Shown piece after piece: positions 34,098 to 41,700 of a DNA stretch of 64,000 nucleotides. Below the pieces are notes generated by a model. The model was given only the letters and a program-made list of their open reading frames with translations. It was not told the DNA's origin and did not search any database. Source of the stretch: Treponema porcinum (GTDB taxonomy: Bacteria > Spirochaetota > Spirochaetia > Treponematales > Treponemataceae); contig NZ_FUWG01000010.1 of the NCBI RefSeq assembly GCF_900167145.1, forward strand, positions 1-64,000, read 5' to 3'. The number at the start of each line of letters is the position of its first letter. Within the stretch, counting starts at the first letter, position 1. A program made the translations under genes and the position numbers.

Positions 34098-34269
34098 ATA
34101 TAACCCCGGATAAATAAACTGCTAGATGGCATACGCAGAACAGAAACTTCATAATTCCTGCCGCACTGCCCCTATCATTACTATTACTATGAGTAGAAAC
34201 AAATATATCACAAAGATTATTTCTGTTCTACACCGAACAGGAAAAACATCTGCATAATGAAAAAAAAAT

Positions 34270-34683
34270 TTACAAAACAATAAAAAGCGTTCCGGCAGTA
34301 AGAAGAATGATTCCTGCAGCCGTCTTTACGGAAAACTGCTCGTGCAAAAAAATACACGCAAAGACAATCGTAAAAACCGTGCTCATCTTGTCAACAGGAA
34401 CGACTTTTGATGCATCGCCGATTTGCAGAGCCTTAAAATAGCACAGCCATGATGCGCCGGTCGCAATTCCGGAAAGCACAAGGAAAAGCCAGATTCTGCC
34501 GGAAATTCCGCCAATTCCCTTCCAGGAATGAGAAACTAAAACCATAAGCCAGGACATACAAAGCACAATAGCTGTCCTGATTGCCGTAGCAACCGTAGAA
34601 TCAATGCCTTCAATTCCGGCTTTTGCAAGAATTGACGTTGCCGCCGCAAATACGGCAGAAAGAACGGCGAATATAAGCCACAT
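34270..34683 (-). CDS. Half-size EamA family membrane protein
   Basis: 137 residues and about five membrane segments: one EamA repeat only (AVLSAVFAAATSILAKAGIE; ASWLCYFKALQIGDASKVVP; VFACIFLHEQFSVKTAAGII). Single-repeat members act as dimers, as in small multidrug resistance proteins. The end shows the usual signature VVPVDKMSTVFTIV. Start has AGAGG six bases upstream, just inside the palindromic repeat region. Substrate unknown. Confidence 0.85.
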   Translation of the reverse strand: MWLIFAVLSAVFAAATSILAKAGIEGIDSTVATAIRTAIVLCMSWLMVLVSHSWKGIGGISGRIWLFLVLSGIATGASWLCYFKALQIGDASKVVPVDKMSTVFTIVFACIFLHEQFSVKTAAGIILLTAGTLFIVL

Positions 34684-34696
34684 AAAGAACCTCTAA

Positions 34697-34741
34697 GGAA
34701 ACACTGAATAAATCCTATTGAGGATTTTTCAGTGTTAACCT
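34697..34741 (-). repeat. Palindromic element, copy 2
   Basis: Inverted relative to 28723-28768: begins GGAAACACTGAA and ends CAGTGTTAACCT. It lies directly upstream of the half-size EamA gene. Confidence 0.75.
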
Positions 34742-34754
34742 TGAATTTAGCTAA

Positions 34755-34782
34755 TTGCCGTAAGTCAATGACTTACGGCAAT
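34755..34782. repeat. Perfect palindrome
   Basis: AATTGCCGTAAGTCA / TGACTTACGGCAATT, 28 bp with a two-base shared centre. It precedes the 34788 element directly. No T-run. Confidence 0.65.
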
Positions 34783-34787
34783 TTGAC

Positions 34788-34831
34788 GGGAAGTGCTGAG
34801 TAATCGCTTCAAGTGTTAATCAGCACTTCCC
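34788..34831 (+). repeat. 44-bp palindrome, third copy of the helicase-tail hairpin
   Basis: Arms GGGAAGTGCTGA..TAA / TTA..TCAGCACTTCCC around TCGCTTCAAGTG. Matches the core of the 102-bp repeats at 22414-22455 and 23976-24017 but without helicase codons or the flank. It is the best-preserved of the three. Confidence 0.75.
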
Positions 34832-35030
34832 TAAAAACAGCCGTAAAGCTGCAAAGACGGATTTTTCAAAATACTACCGGGAACCTCTAAAAATTGCAAT
34901 TTTTAAAGGTAACTTTGAAAATGCGAGTTCTAAATTGTGATATTATAGCAACTTAGAACCCGCCAGCACTTCGAAAAAATCAACAAAGACGAGTTTTTTG
35001 AGGTGCCCTACTGTAAAAAAACAGATATTT
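34832..35030. other. Non-coding stretch upstream of murB
   Basis: Contains an AT palindrome at about 34887-34911 (arms CCTCTAAAAATT / AATTTTTAAAGG) and otherwise nothing recognised. With the repeats to its left it fills the 365-base gap between the EamA and murB genes. Confidence 0.4.
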
Positions 35031-35048
35031 TCAGTATATTTCTATATT

Positions 35049-35996
35049 ATGAAAGAAACAACGGAAATAAGGGAATTTTTCGTAAAATCCGGACGGTATC
35101 AGGGCACTGTTCTTTTAAACGAGCCGGTTGCGCAAAAAACAACGTTTAAAATCGGCGGAACTGCGCCGCTCTATTTTGAGCCGGAAAATACGGACTCGCT
35201 CTTATTCACGCTTGAAACGCTTTGTAAAAACAAAATACAGTTTTTCATTCTTGGAGGCGGAAGCAACATCGTTGTTTCTGACGACGGTTTTGACGGCGCA
35301 GTAATTTCTACTTCCCGGCTGAACGACATAAAATTCCGCCTCGTTTCCGGCTCGTCGGCAGAAGTTACCTGCCTTTCGGGAACGCCGACGGCGCGCCTTG
35401 TTTCTTACTGTACGCAGAACTGTCTTTCAGGCATAGAAAAATTTGCAGGGCTTCCGGGTTCTATCGGGGGCGCGCTTTTTATGAATGCACGCTGCTTCGA
35501 CCTTTCTATAAGCGGCCTTCTTAAAAGCGCAGAATATATCGACCTTAAGACAATGAGCACCGTCCATTACGATTTTTGCGAAAATGACTGGGATTACAAA
35601 CGTTCGCCGTTTCAGTGCGGAGGAAAAATCCTGACATCGGCAACTTTCACCCTTGAAAAAAAACATTCTGACGAACTGGAAAGAATAGCCGCCGAATGCA
35701 GGCGTTATGTAAACGAGCGCGTGCAGAAAGGTCATTTTAAGTATCCGAGTGCAGGAAGCGTTTTCAAAAACAACAGGGATTTTGGCGAACCGAGCGGAAA
35801 ACTTATAGATGAATGCGGACTTTGCGGAAAACGTATCGGCGGCGCGCAGATTGCTCCCTGGCACGGAAATTTCATCGTCAACACTGACAATGCTACGCAA
35901 AAAGATGTCCGCGATCTTGTAGATTTAGCAGTCCGCACGGTACAGGAAAAAAAAGGCTTTTTATTGCAGCCGGAAATAATTTTCTGCGGCAAATAA
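35049..35996 (+). CDS. murB: UDP-N-acetylmuramate dehydrogenase
   Basis: 315 residues; reduces UDP-GlcNAc-enolpyruvate to UDP-MurNAc with FAD and NADPH in peptidoglycan precursor synthesis. FAD-binding GGGSNIVVSDDGF, GLPGSIGGALFMNARC, the catalytic-Ser region YPSAGSVFKN and terminal LQPEIIFCGK are intact. The ATG at 35049 is preferred over a TTG 17 codons upstream. No Shine-Dalgarno; TATATT (35035-35040) lies eight bases before the ATG. Confidence 0.94.
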   Translation: MKETTEIREFFVKSGRYQGTVLLNEPVAQKTTFKIGGTAPLYFEPENTDSLLFTLETLCKNKIQFFILGGGSNIVVSDDGFDGAVISTSRLNDIKFRLVSGSSAEVTCLSGTPTARLVSYCTQNCLSGIEKFAGLPGSIGGALFMNARCFDLSISGLLKSAEYIDLKTMSTVHYDFCENDWDYKRSPFQCGGKILTSATFTLEKKHSDELERIAAECRRYVNERVQKGHFKYPSAGSVFKNNRDFGEPSGKLIDECGLCGKRIGGAQIAPWHGNFIVNTDNATQKDVRDLVDLAVRTVQEKKGFLLQPEIIFCGK

Positions 35997-36064
35997 AATG
36001 ACTGAAATCCATTTTGATAAAAAAAGAATGACGTTCATTCAGAATCTCGTGCACAAAAATCATC

Positions 36065-36093
36065 TTGAATTGCAGACGGATAACCTTTATACT
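36065..36093 (+). promoter_or_regulatory. Promoter of the cNMP-domain regulator operon
   Basis: -35 TTGAAT (36065-36070), 17-base spacer, -10 TATACT (36088-36093). Predicted leader is only about ten bases and has no Shine-Dalgarno. Confidence 0.65.
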
Positions 36094-36109
36094 TCTATAT
36101 ATGCTGTAA

Positions 36110-37333
36110 ATGCAGCAAAGGCAGGCAGAGGTGTTGCAGTTATCTTTCGTTGAATTTAAAAAAGGAGCTTACATTCTCGTAGACGGGGCAGAAAACAGCG
36201 AACGTTTCTTTATCATTCAGTCCGGAAAAGTAAGCTGTTCAAATTCCCTTGACCCAGGAAAGAATGCAACAAAAATCCTTACAACCGGCGACTTTGTCGG
36301 TGTCATTCCCTGTATGTCCTGCCATTCTCAGATTGAAAACGCAATTGCCCTTACAGACGTAAAATGCATTTCCGTTCCGAAAGGTCAGTACCCAGAACTA
36401 ATTGCAAAGAACATCCCCGTAGCATTAAAAATCATCAGGACATTTGCAACGAGGACACGCGAGATGAACGAGCAGCTTACTCAGCTTACGCTTAAAAACG
36501 TTTCGCAAGATACTCCTGAACACATTTTTGACGTTGCACAGTTTTATGACAAAACAGGCCGTACGGATATTGCAACGTATGCTTATTACCGCTATCTCAA
36601 GGAATGTCCTAAAGGCGCACACACAGCATTTGCGCAGAAGCGTTTTGTTGCACTCAAGCCTGCATCAAAGGCTGTCTACTTTGAACCTACGGAAGAACTT
36701 GTGCGCCGCTATCCGCAGGAAACTATGATTATGTCGGAAAGTCAGAGCGGTTCGGAAATGTTCGTTATTCAGGACGGACAGGTTTCAATTTCAAAAGTCG
36801 TTGACGGAAACGAGGTAATCCTTGCCGTCCTTAAAAAAGGCGATATGTTCGGAGAGATGGCCATTCTGGAAAACAAGCCGCGTTCTGCAAGTGCAATAGC
36901 ACATCAGGATTGCGTTCTTATGGTAATAAACCGTTCCAACTTTAACCAGATGGTAAGCAGCCAGCCTCAGCTGATTACCCGCCTTACCACAACTCTTGCA
37001 GAACGCCTGTGGTCTATGTACCGACAGCTTGGAAATACATGCCTTAGAGAACCTATGCACAAAGTAATTGATATGCTTGCCCTTCAACTTGAAAAAACAC
37101 GCCGTTTTTCAGGCTCGTTCCAGACTGACTATTCGGTAAATGACATAATCAATATGTGCGGAATTCCACAGCAACTGCAGCCGCAGGCATACGTTCAGAT
37201 TCACAGTGAACCGTCCATAAAAATCGTGCAGAACAAGATTTTCGTTCCTGATTGCGCAGAAATCATAAAAGCCGCCGCATTCTTCAGAAAACAGGAAGCA
37301 ACATCTTCAAAATCACAAGGAAAACCCGTATGA
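36110..37333 (+). CDS. Protein with two cyclic-nucleotide-binding domains (Crp-like)
   Basis: 407 residues. First cNMP fold about 12-115 (FKKGAYILVDGAENSERFFI; IQSGKVSCSNS). A TPR-like helical linker follows (FDVAQFYDKTGRTDIATYAY). The second cNMP fold is about 205-320, closer to consensus (GSEMFVIQDGQVSISKVVDG; KGDMFGEMAILENKPRSASA, the phosphate-binding cassette). The C-terminus (YSVNDIINMCGIP) resembles a degraded Crp winged helix. Probably a cAMP- or c-di-nucleotide-responsive regulator, but DNA binding is doubtful. First gene of a three-gene unit. Confidence 0.82.
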   Translation: MQQRQAEVLQLSFVEFKKGAYILVDGAENSERFFIIQSGKVSCSNSLDPGKNATKILTTGDFVGVIPCMSCHSQIENAIALTDVKCISVPKGQYPELIAKNIPVALKIIRTFATRTREMNEQLTQLTLKNVSQDTPEHIFDVAQFYDKTGRTDIATYAYYRYLKECPKGAHTAFAQKRFVALKPASKAVYFEPTEELVRRYPQETMIMSESQSGSEMFVIQDGQVSISKVVDGNEVILAVLKKGDMFGEMAILENKPRSASAIAHQDCVLMVINRSNFNQMVSSQPQLITRLTTTLAERLWSMYRQLGNTCLREPMHKVIDMLALQLEKTRRFSGSFQTDYSVNDIINMCGIPQQLQPQAYVQIHSEPSIKIVQNKIFVPDCAEIIKAAAFFRKQEATSSKSQGKPV

Positions 37334-37878
37334 AAAAATGCACTGTTTTTGCGGCAACACTTCTTGTGTCTGCAGCTGCTTTTTCGTTTGCACAGAAAAA
37401 AAACGTTCCTGACGGCTACGGCGGAATAACACTTGGAATGACGGTAGAACAGACAAAAGATGCACTTAAAAAAAATTCGGACTTTGGCTATCACGGCGAC
37501 CGTGACGTTTCGCTTTTGCCGGGTGAAAACCGCGTACTTATAGAAACAGACGCAGAAGCAGGACATACGATTTCTTTTTTGGAAAGGTGCTGGTTTCAGT
37601 TCTACAATGACAGGCTGTACATCATAACGATAAACGTAAACCGCGAAAAAATGGATCATTTTTCAATTTTTGACACACTGTGCAAAAAATACGGAAATCC
37701 AGATTCCGTTTCGCCGGAAAAATCGGTATGGTCAGACGGAAACATTACGATGAGCCTTGAACGTCCGCTTACGCTGAAATACGTTGACAACGAAACGTTC
37801 AATAAACTGCAAAAAAAATCGCTTGTAGGTCCGTCCGGCACGGAGATGACGAGAGAACTTTTCCTTGAAGGTCTGTAA
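37330..37878 (+). CDS. Exported protein of unknown function
   Basis: 182 residues with a signal peptide (MKKCTVFAATLLVSAAAFSF). Mature part has GYGGITLGMTVEQTKDAL, a pattern seen in small periplasmic proteins with a BamE/SmpA-like or similar alpha-beta fold, then WFQFYNDRLYIITINVN. The ATG overlaps the upstream stop by four bases (ATGA); an upstream in-frame start would remove the signal peptide. Role unknown. Confidence 0.75.
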   Translation: MKKCTVFAATLLVSAAAFSFAQKKNVPDGYGGITLGMTVEQTKDALKKNSDFGYHGDRDVSLLPGENRVLIETDAEAGHTISFLERCWFQFYNDRLYIITINVNREKMDHFSIFDTLCKKYGNPDSVSPEKSVWSDGNITMSLERPLTLKYVDNETFNKLQKKSLVGPSGTEMTRELFLEGL

Positions 37879-37881
37879 TTT

Positions 37882-38352
37882 ATGATTTTAATTCAAAAAA
37901 ATTCAATTATCCGCTTTTCCTGCATAATTGCCGCTATCCTTACGATGCTTTTTTCTGCGTCCTGCGCAGAAAAAAAATGCGAAGTAAAGACACTTTCCAT
38001 ACAAAAACAGGACGGAACTGTAGTAACGCTAAAAGCGGAAATGGCAGTAACGGACACACAGCGGCAGTACGGCTTTATGAACAGAAAACACATTCCAGAC
38101 GGAACGGGAATGCTTTTTGTTTTTGAAAACGACCAGATTCTCCGCTTCTGGATGAAAAACACGCCTTCTCCGCTTTCTATTGCGTATATTACAAGCGGCG
38201 GAAAAATCCGCGATATTTTTGATATGACGCCGTACAGCCTTGCAGACGTTACAAGTACCGGCTATGTAAAATACGCACTTGAAGTGCCGCAGGGCTGGTA
38301 CAAAAAAGCCGGCATTTCTGCCGGCGACATACTCATCATTGATTTTAACTAG
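37882..38352 (+). CDS. DUF192 family lipoprotein
   Basis: 156 residues. Signal ends LFSASC, so a probable lipoprotein. The DUF192 signature is complete: RQYGFMNRKHIPDGTGMLFV, RFWMKNTPSPLSIAYI, ALEVPQGWYKKAGISAGD. Function of the family is not established; members are small periplasmic or exported beta proteins. Three bases separate it from the gene before, making it the last gene of the regulator operon. The 3' end overlaps the convergent TPR gene by four bases. Confidence 0.9.
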   Translation: MILIQKNSIIRFSCIIAAILTMLFSASCAEKKCEVKTLSIQKQDGTVVTLKAEMAVTDTQRQYGFMNRKHIPDGTGMLFVFENDQILRFWMKNTPSPLSIAYITSGGKIRDIFDMTPYSLADVTSTGYVKYALEVPQGWYKKAGISAGDILIIDFN

Positions 38353-39500
38353 TTTGAAGCCTCAAGTTTTGCAAGTTCAGAAGCGGCAATAATATCGTTC
38401 GGGTCAAATTCAAGGACGGCGGTAAAATATTTCTGCGCCTCCTCTTTATTTCCCTGCTTTTCTGCAAGATAGCCAAGATTTGATATGATTTTTGTATCTT
38501 CCGGGGAAATCGCAAATGCTTTTAAAAGCGTTTTTTTCGCTTCGTCAAGATTTCCAAGTTCCATAAGGCAGATTGCAAGTTCATTGTACGTATCGGCATT
38601 TTTATCGCCGCCGCAGCTCAATGCCTGAAGGAACGCCTGCTGAGCCTGCTCCCAGCGGCAGAGCCTTCTCATTCCCCAGCCAAGCAGAAACCACGCGTTC
38701 CAGACTTTCTGGTTTGTCTGAAGGAATTTCTTTATTTCTTCAAGTCCTTTTTCTTCCTGCCCTGACGAAATGAGCTTATAGGCATTACGGAACGCCTGAT
38801 CGTCCATATTATCATTGGTAATGTTGTCTATAATTTCCTGAGCGCGTTCCTTCTTGTAAATTCCGTTTTCTCCAAGTTCCTTGTCGTCAATATCGCAGGT
38901 AAGCGCAAGATACGTTTCAAAACAGCCTTTTGCTTCGGAAAAATCATGCTGTTTTAGGTAGAAAAAACCTGCATTAAAAAACGCATCTGCAAGCGGCGGC
39001 TCTGCGTCCATCGCTTCCTTGTAATATTCAGCGGCATCATTGTCGTATGCGTCGGCATCATCGTGAAGCCCTGAACGGCGGTAACTTTCCGCACGCTGGT
39101 CAAGGAAAAGCGCCGTATTCAGCGTTACCGCCGGATCATCAGGAAGAAGTCCTTTGAGCGTTAAAAACAGTTCTTCCGCCAAATCCCAGTCTTCGTTCTT
39201 TGTCTTAAGGATTGCTGCCTCGGTAAGTTCCTTTTCAATTCCGGGACGCGCCTGTTTTATAATCGAACGGTAATAGTCTAGATGTTCGTTGTGATGATCG
39301 TATGCAAGAACAGTAAGAATTCCTGCAAGAATTTGCTCCGGCGCAAGTTCTTCCATATTAAAATTGCCCGGTGCATCACTGTCTTTTTTCTGCACAGGAA
39401 GAGGAATTGTCCTGTCGATTTTTAAAGCTGCATTTGAAAATTCAAAATTTTCCGGTATGGAAATAAAATATACCGACTCAAGAGGTGTTTTTGGATTCAT
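38349..39500 (-). CDS. Tetratricopeptide repeat protein
   Basis: 383 residues without a signal peptide. At least six TPR units (AEYYKEAMDAEPPLADAFFN; NAGFFYLKQHDFSEAKGCFE; AWFLLGWGMRRLCRWEQAQQ; LGYLAEKQGNKEEAQKYFTA). A cytoplasmic scaffold for protein contacts. GGAGCAGG precedes the ATG. It follows the PilZ gene by 27 bases in the same direction, so the two are likely one unit. Confidence 0.85.
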   Translation of the reverse strand: MNPKTPLESVYFISIPENFEFSNAALKIDRTIPLPVQKKDSDAPGNFNMEELAPEQILAGILTVLAYDHHNEHLDYYRSIIKQARPGIEKELTEAAILKTKNEDWDLAEELFLTLKGLLPDDPAVTLNTALFLDQRAESYRRSGLHDDADAYDNDAAEYYKEAMDAEPPLADAFFNAGFFYLKQHDFSEAKGCFETYLALTCDIDDKELGENGIYKKERAQEIIDNITNDNMDDQAFRNAYKLISSGQEEKGLEEIKKFLQTNQKVWNAWFLLGWGMRRLCRWEQAQQAFLQALSCGGDKNADTYNELAICLMELGNLDEAKKTLLKAFAISPEDTKIISNLGYLAEKQGNKEEAQKYFTAVLEFDPNDIIAASELAKLEASN

Positions 39501-39527
39501 ACCTGCTCCATAAAAATGTTATTGCTT

Positions 39528-40487
39528 TTATACATTACTGGCATTACTGCTTCCGGCACTTTGTTCCTGCTGAACCGAAGGCGCTGGCGAAGGCACAGGC
39601 TTAACTGCATTTTCCGCAGCAGCCTTTTCTTTTTCTTCTGCCTCTCTTTTTGCCTGCAGAACGGAAGATGCTTCAAGAAATGTTTTTTTATTGGTAGAAA
39701 GATAATCATTTATTCTGATTTTGTAGGAAAGAGGTACTTGATTTTCGTCAAAATTGATACCGGCAGAAACGATATCGCGCCGTCCTTCAATAGGATCAAC
39801 ATTTACGATAGTACCTTTTACGTCTACAACTTCGTCAGGGTCAGAGAACATAAAGCGCAGCATACAGTCCTTGCCTTTCAGGAAATTTGCAAGTCCCATA
39901 ATGACGATTTTTGCTCCGGAAAAAGACAAATCCCACAGAATACAGCGGCGCGGAACATTCTGCACAAATATAATTGATTCTTTTTTGCTAAGCCCCAGAA
40001 GCCGTTTTGATGCATCATTCAGGACAATGCGCTCCGTTTTTCTGTTTAAAAACCCGGATTTTGCATCAAGCAGAGTTCCAAGTTTCAAAATCAAATCATC
40101 AGGCGGACGCTGCGTAAAAGTCAGCGTAACAACGGCAAGATCCTTTGAATTCATATAGGGAGTTACTTCAGTAACGTGGCAGGAAACAAAAAAATAAATC
40201 GGATGACCGTCGTCTTCAATAAAACAATAACGTATGTTTACCGGCGGAGCGTCTTTTTTGGTAATCTGCTGAAAAGCACCGCCGGCCGTTCCGATAATAA
40301 TTTTTGTCATTTGAAAAGACGTTGAATTTATAATGCAAGGCCACTGAGCACCGGCGCACTTTACGTAAATCTGGCGTAAATCTATTTTCAGATAGCGGAT
40401 TATATCTTTTGTGAAAATAATCTCATTTTCGCGGTATAAATCATAATATCTGTTTATTATCTGATTTACAGCTATCGTCGGTCCCAT
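39528..40487 (-). CDS. PilZ domain protein (c-di-GMP receptor type)
   Basis: 319 residues. A spirochaete-specific N-terminal region (about 1-165) is followed by a PilZ barrel at about 160-275. The c-di-GMP-binding pattern is recognisable: paired Arg (NVPRRCILWDLSFSGAKI) with D/NxSxxG as DLSFSG. The last 45 residues are a low-complexity Ala/Pro/Ser tail. It likely links c-di-GMP to motility or envelope changes, as in other spirochaetes. No Shine-Dalgarno; leaderless promoter. Confidence 0.85.
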   Translation of the reverse strand: MGPTIAVNQIINRYYDLYRENEIIFTKDIIRYLKIDLRQIYVKCAGAQWPCIINSTSFQMTKIIIGTAGGAFQQITKKDAPPVNIRYCFIEDDGHPIYFFVSCHVTEVTPYMNSKDLAVVTLTFTQRPPDDLILKLGTLLDAKSGFLNRKTERIVLNDASKRLLGLSKKESIIFVQNVPRRCILWDLSFSGAKIVIMGLANFLKGKDCMLRFMFSDPDEVVDVKGTIVNVDPIEGRRDIVSAGINFDENQVPLSYKIRINDYLSTNKKTFLEASSVLQAKREAEEKEKAAAENAVKPVPSPAPSVQQEQSAGSSNASNV

Positions 40488-40495
40488 ACTTATTT

Positions 40496-40524
40496 AATAT
40501 ATCATAATAATAACTGTTCTTCAA
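40496..40524 (-). promoter_or_regulatory. PilZ gene promoter, leaderless arrangement
   Basis: -35 TTGAAG (40519-40524), 17-base spacer, -10 TATATT (40496-40501), eight bases to the ATG at 40487. Confidence 0.65.
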
Positions 40525-40551
40525 TGTTTATAATTATTTTTAATATTTTTT

Positions 40552-41463
40552 CTATTCAGCGGATTTTTTTATGGAAAAACCGATAACTGCGCAAACACTC
40601 CGTTGAACCGACTGACGGATTGTATTTTTTCCATTAATAACAAGCTGCGTTGAAGAGCCGCCGTCAAATTCCATCGCAGTATCAGCTCCTAGTTTTTGGA
40701 AAATCACGGCACATTCGCCGTAAGTAAGGTTTGTTCCTGCAAAAAGATACAGCGTCCGCCCGTCATCAGCCGTTGCAGCAGCAGAGCGGACGTCTTTTAT
40801 ATTATTAAACTGACGTATGTTTCCATCACGGAATATCGTCCAGAAACCGCCGGCAGCTTCAAAAGGTATCCGCTCTTCCAAAAGCACTTCCGCCTGACTG
40901 TCATATATCTGCGCCGAAAAGCCGCATTCTTCTTTATAAAACGCAATTGCACAGTAGCGTTCATCCGGCGGAACAAGAACTTCTCCGCAAGACACGACAA
41001 GTCCGCACGGTCTTCCCTTTGACCATGGAAGAATATAATTTTTTATATAGAAAGGAGATGTATTTATCGCAACGTCAGCATTCGTCCGCTTTGCAAAAGC
41101 CTTTACCGTCGTAGATTTCTGCCATTCCGGCTTTGATTTCATACTGAAAACAGAAAGCGCCGGGTTTGCAAGGTCAATACGGACAATTTCGTACATAATG
41201 CTGTTTTTCCTGTCTTTATGGACAAACACGTCCATTCCGGCGGAAACAGGCTGCCATTCTATTTTAGCCGCATCATAAGGAAAAAGTGCAGAATCAGGTA
41301 CAGGAATACAGGGCTTGTTTACGTCTGTTGTACGGCAGGAGAAGAGTGTAATACATATAAAACAAAAGAAGATGCACGCTATAAACAGAAAAGGCTGCCT
41401 GAAACAAGTTCGTCCGGCAGCCTTTCTTTGTGCATACAGATTAATATGCAGATTTTGAATCAT
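40552..41463 (-). CDS. Phosphodiester glycosidase family (NAGPA-like) lipoprotein
   Basis: 303 residues. The NAGPA domain is recognised from [27 protein letters not shown], and the C-terminal [18 protein letters not shown]. The family removes GlcNAc from phosphodiester-linked sugars or acts in exopolysaccharide metabolism. The only usable in-frame start is an ATG inside the 3' end of rpsU, giving a basic N-region, a membrane segment and a lipobox ending LFSC. The rpsU terminator hairpin then lies within codons 13-25. Start is therefore uncertain, the domain call is not. Confidence 0.82.
   Translation of the reverse strand: MIQNLHINLYAQRKAAGRTCFRQPFLFIACIFFCFICITLFSCRTTDVNKPCIPVPDSALFPYDAAKIEWQPVSAGMDVFVHKDRKNSIMYEIVRIDLANPALSVFSMKSKPEWQKSTTVKAFAKRTNADVAINTSPFYIKNYILPWSKGRPCGLVVSCGEVLVPPDERYCAIAFYKEECGFSAQIYDSQAEVLLEERIPFEAAGGFWTIFRDGNIRQFNNIKDVRSAAATADDGRTLYLFAGTNLTYGECAVIFQKLGADTAMEFDGGSSTQLVINGKNTIRQSVQRSVCAVIGFSIKKSAE
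41390..41425 (-). terminator. rpsU terminator, lying inside the next coding region
   Basis: Perfect ten-pair stem AAAGGCTGCC/GGCAGCCTTT with a 16-base loop and TTTTCTGTTT after it on the minus strand. It starts 16 bases beyond the rpsU stop and falls in the 5' part of the NAGPA gene. Confidence 0.85.
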
Positions 41464-41653
41464 GAGTTTTGCGGTTCTTTTTCATCAGTTTACGCTGAAG
41501 AGTCTTATTCTTACGGTTAAGAATAGTAGACGGCTTTTCATAATACTCACGCTTTTTGTATTCGCGGATGATGCCTTCTTTTTCAACCATTCTCTTAAAG
41601 CGTTTGATTGCTTTCTCAAGATTTTCTGAATCTTCTACAACGATTGTTGCCAT
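41441..41653 (-). CDS. rpsU: Ribosomal protein bS21
   Basis: 70 residues: [20 protein letters not shown], then [20 protein letters not shown] and a Lys/Arg-rich tail, the full bS21 pattern. It binds the 30S platform near the anti-Shine-Dalgarno. Start at 41653 is fixed by a strong GGAGGTG eight bases upstream; an earlier ATG would add 25 non-family residues. It lies 47 bases after the FGGY/HAD fusion gene. Confidence 0.96.
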   Translation of the reverse strand: MATIVVEDSENLEKAIKRFKRMVEKEGIIREYKKREYYEKPSTILNRKNKTLQRKLMKKNRKTHDSKSAY

Positions 41654-41700
41654 CTGTAATTTCACCTCCCTTCCAACGGGATACCGTAAAGATTGTTCTA

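Noticed and set aside
35998..36153. Small 51-codon frame between murB and the cNMP gene
   Set aside because: Overlaps the promoter and start of the cNMP gene, no Shine-Dalgarno, no recognisable motif.
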